Positions 58,898 to 64,000 of a stretch of DNA of 64,000 nucleotides are shown here, piece after piece (position 1 is the first letter of the stretch; every line of letters starts with the position of its first letter). Source of the stretch: Symbiodinium natans (Eukaryota; Sar; Dinophyceae; Suessiales; Symbiodiniaceae). A program made the position numbers and the translations under genes. The stretch spans positions 230,246 to 294,245 of the forward strand of contig CAJNDS010002681.1 of the NCBI GenBank assembly GCA_905221605.1. The letters run 5' to 3'. The notes under the pieces were generated by a model. The model ran no database searches, was not told where the DNA came from, and worked only from the letters and a program-made list of their open reading frames with translations.

Positions 58898-59029
58898 TGG
58901 GCAGAGGCATCGCGACAGCCATGGCTCCAGATGCTCGCCGCGTAAAGGAGGGACGGAGGTCGGACACTTTCCTGGCCACAGCTTGAGCACCCACTCTGCG
59001 ACCGCGCTCGCATCCAAAGGATACCAAAG
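58898..59029 (-). CDS. Four-exon run, exon A
   Basis: Minus strand, acceptor GGGTCTAG|CTT and consensus donor CCA|GTGAGT. The 132 nt are 44 codons in phase 0: LWYPLDASAVAEWVLKLWPG, KCPTSVPPLRGEHLEPWLSR, CLCP. Trp/Cys-rich. Intron A-B is only 88 nt. The consistent phases across A-D support a real gene; family unknown. Confidence 0.62.
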
Positions 59030-59886
59030 CTAGACCCAGTAGCTTGACCTTGGCCGTGGAACCTGACTTGCCGCCCGAGTTCACCACTTCTGCAAAGGAT
59101 CTGTGTGTTGGCATAGCTCCAGAAACAGACGGGTAGAATCGATGTGGTGGCTTAGGGTTGAGCCATGCAGTTCTTCGGATCCGAGAAGCCTCTGCCCGTG
59201 GCATCACAGAGCCTCGGCGCGAAAGCGAGAAAGGGCTGAGGTTGGAGGTTGGTTTAGGGCTTGGGGTTTAGGGTTGAGGTATTAGGGTCCATGTGTTCCT
59301 TTTTCTCGGGAGCACCCCAAAGGCCTGTGTCCTGAAAACCCCCAAATCCTAAAGGTGCTTGAGCTCGAGGACCCAAACTACCCAAACCCTGGAGAGTAAA
59401 AGGGCTAAACCCCAAAAGCAGCCGCGAATTTGGGGTACTTGCGCACCTAACATGTCAACTCGAAACCTCACCTCATAATCCGAACCCGCAGATTTGTAAA
59501 GGCCCCCAGACAGGAGGAATGCCCTCAGCCGAGGCGAAGCCAAGATTGGAGTTTAGGGTTTCGGGGTTTAGGGGCTAGGGGCTAGGGGTTGAGGTTCAGG
59601 GCTGGGTACAAGCATGCAAGAAGGCATGGTCACTTCTCTATTATGGTCCCGTTGTTGGGGTACCCTAAATATTCGGGGCCGCCTTATAATAGTCACCCCA
59701 AAAAGGGACCCTAATTTAGAGAATCCCCCACATCTGGAAACTGCACGTCGCGCAATGTACCAACTCCGTACATCTGACTTCGAAGGACCTTGGATCCTAA
59801 ACCCTAAACCCTAAACCCTGAACCCTATAAACACCACGGCAGCCGGTGTGCACCCTAAAGATCCAGGCAGTTTCCAGGGCGCGGAC
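59030..59886. other. Unique DNA, upstream of exon A
   Basis: Minus frame 59030-59207 is open (PKPPHRFYPSVSGAMPTHRS) and may hold an upstream exon. 59230-59280 and 59540-59590 are decayed TTTAGGG. No further support. Confidence 0.4.
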
Positions 59887-59975
59887 CTTGAAAGAGCGGC
59901 GAGGAAACGACCACGCACATGGCAGCAAAGTGCCGGCTCACAGCTACCCGCGTTGAAGACAGTGTGGTCTTCGGG
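59887..59975 (-). CDS. Internal exon, Cys-rich, unknown
   Basis: Minus strand, acceptor CCTGACAAG|CCC, GT donor TCAAG|GTCCGC. The 89 nt are 29 codons plus two bases (PEDHTVFNAGSCEPALCCHV then RGRFLAALS). A CCCTAAA patch lies left (59797-59825). Family unknown; could be upstream in the same gene as exons A-D. Confidence 0.52.
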
Positions 59976-60437
59976 CTTGTCAGGGTTTAGAGGCTAGCGG
60001 CCCCGGGGTTTTGTACGGAAGGTCGGGAGCATAGGCTCTAGGAGCGCATGTGGGGGATTTGTCTGTGTGTCCCGTTTGGGGCAATCTCAATGTTTAGTCG
60101 CGACCCGGAGCTTCAGGGCAGTCAATGCTACGGCCCTGATTTTGAAGGAGTTCTGAGGTTTAATTCTGAGGCCTGTTTTGGTTTAGGTTTACCAGCCCCC
60201 AACAGTCCAAGCCGGCATGTGCCAACAACCCCTCAGCAGCTCGCCTAGCGTTTAGGGCTTGGGGATATTTAGGGTAAACCCCAGGAACGCTGAGAATTGA
60301 CGCCATGGCCTCGATGCGGACCTCAGAACAGTTACGGCACACTTTCTGATGAGATTTATGGCAGCCTCCGTTTGTTCCCAAGGAAGACTCAACTCTTCAG
60401 AACAAACCAGTTGAACCTTCCCCAAAAAATCTAGAGT
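59976..60437. other. Unique DNA, no supported gene
   Basis: Plus frame 60048-60248 and a minus frame are open; no motifs. Confidence 0.4.
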
Positions 60438-60594
60438 CTTATCTAGGGGTTCATGGATAGTTCAACGTAGGGTTGTAAGTAGGACTAGAAATACCCCAAA
60501 CAGGGTGATGCGTATACTGCTTAACAACCTCAAACCCTAAACCCCAAACCACAAACCCTCAACCCTACTCATAGCTGCCCAGAAACCTCCAAGG
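60438..60594. repeat. Family A element holding a telomeric insert
   Basis: Arms GGGGTTCATGGATAGTTCAA and AGCTGCCCAGAAACCTCCAAG. About 30 bp of CCCTAAA/CCCCAAA units (60528-60562) lie in the right half. Confidence 0.75.
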
Positions 60595-60641
60595 AACCTC
60601 TCTTCGTACTGTCGGCTCGTAGGGAATGAAGTAGTCCCTCT

Positions 60642-60738
60642 GGACCCTTAATATGCGCCCTTGAAAGGGGACCCCTTATATACGACGACACAAGGTCCCA
60701 TACTTCAGAGCCCTTTAAAGAGGGGGCAGGGGTCATAT
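60642..60738. repeat. Short inverted repeat
   Basis: GGACCCTTAATATG on the left mirrors CATATTAAGGGACC on the right, with an inner ACTTCAGAG. A separate small palindrome. Confidence 0.7.
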
Positions 60739-60764
60739 TAAGGGACCATGTCAACTTCCCTAAA

Positions 60765-61180
60765 CGCGAAACCCGAAACCCAAAACCCAAAACCCTAAAC
60801 CCTAAACTCCAACCCCTAAACCCTAAACCCCCTAAACCCCCTAAACCCTAAACCCTAAACCCCCTAAACCCTAAACCCTAAACCCTAAACTCTAAACCCT
60901 AAACCCCCTGAGAATGAAGGCAGAGGTTTTCGGCTTGGGGCCGTCGAAGCTTGGAGCTTCAGGGTTTAGGGCTTCAAGAGTTTAGGGTTTAGGGTTTAGG
61001 GTTTAGGGTTTGGGGTTTGGGGTTTAGGGTTTAGGGTTTAGGGCTTTAAGAATTTAAGGTTTAGGGTTCAGTTTTCGGGTTTAGGAATTAGGGTAGCGGT
61101 TGGGGGTGAGCGGTTTAAGGTTCTAAGCCTCTAAACCCTAAAGCCTAAACCCTACCTAAACCCTAAACCCTCAACCCTCA
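60765..61180. repeat. CCCTAAA, TTTAGGG and CCCTAAA blocks
   Basis: CCCTAAA with CCCCCTAAA at 60785-60908, TTTAGGG at 60960-61045, CCCTAAA at 61130-61175. Confidence 0.92.
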
Positions 61181-61189
61181 CTTGGAGCT

Positions 61190-61260
61190 GGCACATTGGA
61201 AGCTGCTTCAGCTACCGCCATGGCTCTACAGATTGGTGACACATGAACCCGATGGATTTG
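61190..61260 (-). CDS. Possible first exon or island
   Basis: Between CCCTAAA and TTTAGGG. The minus strand has ATG followed by AVAEAASNVPAPS. Could be a start exon, weakly supported. Confidence 0.28.
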
Positions 61261-61590
61261 TTTAGGGTTTACCTGGGGCTTAGGAAAGTTTAGGGTTTAG
61301 GGTTTAGGGTTTAGGGTTTAGGGTTTAGGGTTTAGGGTTTAGGGTTTAGGGTTTAGGGTTTGGTTTAGGGTTTAGGGTTTAGGGTTTAGGGTTTAGGGTT
61401 TAGGGTTTAGGGTTTAGGGTTTAGGGTTTAGGGTTTAGGGTTTAGGGTTTAGGGTTTTAGGGTTTAGGGTTTAGGGTTTAGGGTTTAGGGTTTAGGGTTT
61501 AGGGTTTAGGGTTTAGGGTTTAGGGTTTAGGGTTGGGGGTTTGGGGTTTGGGGTTTAGGGTTCGGGTTTCAGGGTTTAGGGTTGGGGGGG
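61261..61590 (+). repeat. Long TTTAGGG array
   Basis: About 250 bp nearly perfect, then TTTGGGG. Confidence 0.98.
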
Positions 61591-62159
61591 CTTCGGTTTG
61601 CTGCCATCAGCTGCTTCCAAGCCGTCAAAGCTGCGTTGAGAGCACGTCAATTCGTGGGTTTCCCTACTACCATCCCTCTACACTACCTTCTTCGGTTCTA
61701 CCTAAATCACCTTAATTAAGCTTAATTATCCTTAAATAGCCTTAATTATGGGGGAACGTAGGGGGGGGGGGGTAATTTAGAGAGGGGTGGTCAATCATGC
61801 GGACTCTGGCACTCAGAGGTGTCTGCATCTGAGTACAAACCTGTAGGCTTTAGGCTTTAGGCTTTAGGGTTTAGGGTTTAGGGTTTAGGGTTTAGGGTTT
61901 ACCATGAGCACCCGAACCCGCAGAAAAACCACAAACACTAGACCAACTTCGCGGCTGAGTTCAGAAGCCCCAAAAAAGTGTGCACTTTCAGCTCTGTAGG
62001 GGATGATAGCATCCCAGAAAGTGTAACGTGTGCTCACTCAGCTACTAAGCCAACAAACAGGCCTCCGGGGTATACGGGTTCTGAACCAGCAAGATCAAGG
62101 CGCTTCTCATGGTCGGAAGTAGACTTAGGATTTAAGGTTCAGGGTATCTTCGTGTCCCC
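61591..62159. other. Unique DNA, small TTTAGGG patch
   Basis: Short AATTAAGCTTAATT-like palindromes at 61710-61750, TTTAGGG at 61850-61900. 61975-62045 holds two GTGTGCACTTTCAGCT / GTGTGCTCACTCAGCT copies around a palindrome (ATGATAGCATCCC). No gene. Confidence 0.5.
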
Positions 62160-62236
62160 TAAACCCTAAACCCTAAACCCGAAATCCTAAACCCTAAACC
62201 CTAAACCCTAAACCCTAAGCCCTAAGCTCTAAACCC
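62160..62236 (-). repeat. CCCTAAA array
   Basis: Left wall of the next exon. Confidence 0.96.
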
Positions 62237-62245
62237 ACGACCCAC

Positions 62246-62326
62246 TTTTGTCATCGACGCGCGCGGAGCCGAATGGCTGAAGTCTCTCCAAAAGGGCCCC
62301 ACAGGGTCCCACGAATCTCCCACTGC
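62246..62326 (-). CDS. Internal exon, unknown product
   Basis: Minus strand, acceptor CGCCCAAG|GCA, GT donor ACAAAA|GTGGGT. The 81 nt are 27 codons, phase 0 (AVGDSWDPVGPFWRDFSHSA then PRASMTK). Trp/Phe-rich. Full cassette layout. Family unknown. Confidence 0.54.
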
Positions 62327-62344
62327 CTTGGGCGCGTCCGCACG

Positions 62345-62495
62345 GTTTCGGGTTTAGGGTTTAGGGTTTAGGCTTTAGGCTTTAGGCTTTAGGCTTTAGG
62401 CTTTAGGCTTTAGGCTTTAGGCTTTAGGCTTTAGGGTTTAGGGTGTAGGGTGTAGGGTGTAGGGGGTGTAGGGTGTAGGGTGTAGGGTTTAGGGT
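62345..62495 (+). repeat. TTTAGGG, CTTTAGG and TGTAGGG array
   Basis: Three homogenised variants in series: TTTAGGG, about ten TTTAGGC (CTTTAGG), six TGTAGGG. Confidence 0.97.
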
Positions 62496-62540
62496 CAACC
62501 CTATAAAACTAACTCCAAAGGAAGCTTTAAGGGTTTTGGG

Positions 62541-62596
62541 TTTAGCCGCGTTTGTGGGGTGCGGCGGCTGACGCCACGGCCCCGCGATCCAAAGCG
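62541..62596 (-). CDS. Exon-like island, unknown
   Basis: Minus reads LDRGAVASAAAPHKR. TTTAGGG-type DNA on both sides. Boundaries unclear. Confidence 0.3.
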
Positions 62597-62599
62597 TTT

Positions 62600-62820
62600 A
62601 GGGTTTAGGGCTTTAGGGCTTTAGGGTTTTAGGGTTTAGGGTTTAGGGTTTAGGGTTTAGGGTTTAGGGTTTAGGGTTTAGGGTTTAGGGTTTAGGGTTA
62701 AGGGTTTAGGGTTTAGGGTTTAGGGTTTAGGGTTAAGGGTTGAGGGTTGAGGGTTGAGGTTTGAGGGTTGAGGGTTGAGGGTTTAGGGTTTAGGGCTTTG
62801 GGGCTTTGGGGCTTTGGGGC
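62600..62820 (+). repeat. TTTAGGG/TTGAGGG array
   Basis: TTTAGGG, then TTGAGGG, then GCTTTGGG units. Confidence 0.97.
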
Positions 62821-62840
62821 TTTTAGGGTGGGTTCCGCCA

Positions 62841-62985
62841 GGGCGGCCCACTGGGTGCGCGGGCCCAAAGCCTCTTCTCGAAGCAGAGCAGGAGTCTCAT
62901 TCTTGTTCTTAATCTTAGATGATCTTCTGTCAGAGTTTACGCTCATGATCTTTGCGGGTTTTTGGTGAGGGCTTCTTGACTTAGG
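62841..62985 (-). CDS. Candidate exon, basic protein segment
   Basis: The minus strand is open: SRSPHQKPAKIMSVNSDRRS then SKIKNKNETPALLREEALGP and RTQWAALA. Several AAG or CAG acceptor choices upstream and a GA donor CTGGCG|GAACCC. Lys/Arg/Ser-rich, like a nuclear or disordered region. Family unknown. Confidence 0.47.
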
Positions 62986-63002
62986 ACTTCTACAGGGGGC
63001 CA

Positions 63003-63314
63003 CAAGTCCCCATAAAGCTCAGCTATAGGACGCGCCCGATTTGGTGAGACATGCGGCTCGCTCTCGCTCCAGCGGACGGAGTGCTTTGTTAACTCAAGAG
63101 TGGCAAACTTGCTGCTTCGGGTTTAGGGCTTAGGGCGTAGGGCTTAAGGATTGAGGGTGTGGTTTTTTGTCTAATATGGATGCTTGCTGGAGAAAGGCCA
63201 CTAAACGACTATAACCCACAATAAAAAAACATGTGGGAGCTGGGACATGCAAGTTTGGAAGAGCCAAACGCTACACCCGACCCAGAAAAAGGGGACCAAT
63301 AAAACACAAACATT
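63003..63314. other. Unique DNA, no gene seen
   Basis: Decayed TTTAGGG near 63120-63160. No supported frame. Confidence 0.45.
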
Positions 63315-63419
63315 GGGAGGCTCCGCCTTATACGAGCAGTCCTTAATATGGATTATCATAGGGGGTACTAATAATCCCTGATAAGGACTGTTACTGCTAG
63401 TATACCGGGGAACATCCCA
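63315..63419. repeat. Palindromic element, family B, diverged
   Basis: GGGAGGCTCCGCCTTATACG ... GGACTGTTACTGCTAGTATA, then GGGGAACATCCC. Confidence 0.85.
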
Positions 63420-63594
63420 ACATGAACAAGACAATAACGAGATTTTGCATGGTCACGATGATGATAAGTAACGATCATGAAAAATTTAAATTACGATAAT
63501 GACAAGTATGCCCGCACAGGCCCCAAATAACGCGGGACTCTGTGAGCCCGGAAGCTCAAACGCGACGACCGTTTCGCATTGGTTTCGAGTGCAG

Positions 63595-63695
63595 GGTTTA
63601 GGGTTTAGGCTTTAGGCTTTAGGGTTTAGGGTTTAGGGTTTAGGGTTTAGGGTTCAGGGTTCAGGGTTCAGGGTTCAGGGTTTAGGGTTTAGGGT

Positions 63696-63734
<39 letters not shown>

Positions 63735-63737
63735 GGC

Positions 63738-63776
<39 letters not shown>

Positions 63777-63841
63777 GGTTTAGGGTTTAGGGTTTAGGGT
63801 TTAGGGTTTAAAGTTTAGGGTTTAGGGTTTGGGGTTTGGGG
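63595..63841 (+). repeat. TTTAGGG, TTCAGGG and TTGAGGG array
   Basis: Blocks of TTTAGGC, TTTAGGG, TTCAGGG, about fourteen TTGAGGG, then TTTAGGG and TTTGGGG. Confidence 0.97.
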
Positions 63842-64000
63842 TCCGCCGACCCTGGCGGCGTGTTGGATGGGTTTGAGGAGGTGAAAACCTCCCTCTTTCC
63901 CTCCTTACCCCCCCAAAACGCGGGGGGGGGGTAGGGGGGGTCGGTGCACAATTTTTTCGTGGAGGACCGCGCCACCCGCACAGCGTAAACAGGCGGTTCA
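63842..64000 (+). repeat. Dispersed element F, copy 2, cut by window end
   Basis: Same as 15462-15612, about 90% alike by eye, including GACCCTGGCGG and GCGTAAACAGGCGGTTCA. Again directly after a telomere-like array. Confidence 0.85.

Noticed and set aside
1-64000. Reading the TTTAGGG arrays as a chromosome end
   Set aside because: Arrays occur throughout, in both orientations, and are interrupted by exons and palindromes; a terminal telomere would be one long array in one orientation at one edge.

Overview
The window looks like nuclear DNA of a photosynthetic protist, most likely a dinoflagellate of the Symbiodiniaceae type. The reasons are pervasive plant/dinoflagellate-type telomere repeat (TTTAGGG), very short exons scattered through long repeat-filled DNA, frequent GC or GA 5' splice sites next to normal GT ones, MITE-like palindromes, and an intron that looks like an introner insertion. 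A green alga or chromerid is not excluded. I see no bacterial operon, rRNA, convincing tRNA or CRISPR array.

Layout. By eye there are more than 60 blocks of TTTAGGG or its complement CCCTAAA, plus homogenised variants (TTTAGGGG, TTAAGGG, TTGAGGG, TTATAGGGG, TGCAGGGG, CTTTAGG). They are internal and of both orientations, so this is not a chromosome end. They follow a rule. GC-rich, stop-free islands of about 50-150 bp lie with a CCCTAAA array on the left and a TTTAGGG array on the right (about 23 cases, a few exceptions). Most islands read best as exons on the minus strand. Introns therefore tend to begin with (TTTAGGG)n and end with (CCCTAAA)n, so each intron RNA could fold into a hairpin that brings its splice sites together. 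Some splice sites lie in or against the repeat itself.

Genes (exons assembled by eye). The first group (about 1.7-11.8 kb, minus) holds Arg/Ala/Glu-rich helical exons. The second (14.6-25.5 kb, minus) ends in a membrane-like C-terminus with a stop at 14586; upstream lie a TBC-like domain that lacks both catalytic fingers, helical exons and a TPR-like exon. The third (26.5-32.3 kb, minus) is a DUF2358/SnoaL-like (NTF2-fold) protein, recognisable in four exons spread over 6 kb, with a stop at 26467. The fourth group (35-54.7 kb, minus) holds helical exons of 42 or 66 nt in phase 0. The fifth (58.4-63 kb, minus) includes a run of four exons with short, phase-consistent introns. How exons join into transcripts is inference.

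Repeats. Two palindromic families recur through the window: A (arms with GGAGGTTCATGGGTAGT) and B (ends GGGATGTTCCCC, arms CTTATACTAACAGTCC). There are smaller families D, E, F, H and J, a 464-466 bp tandem repeat, a nested inverted repeat at 55 kb and a degenerate higher-order telomere-like array at 56 kb. Telomeric blocks interrupt members of A, B and J. In the two clearest cases a block is flanked by a direct repeat: 10 bp at 39.2 kb, and about 30 bp inside a coding exon at 15 kb, where the duplication supplies both splice sites of a 100-nt telomeric intron. The main proposal is that telomere repeat here behaves as an inserting, intron-forming sequence.
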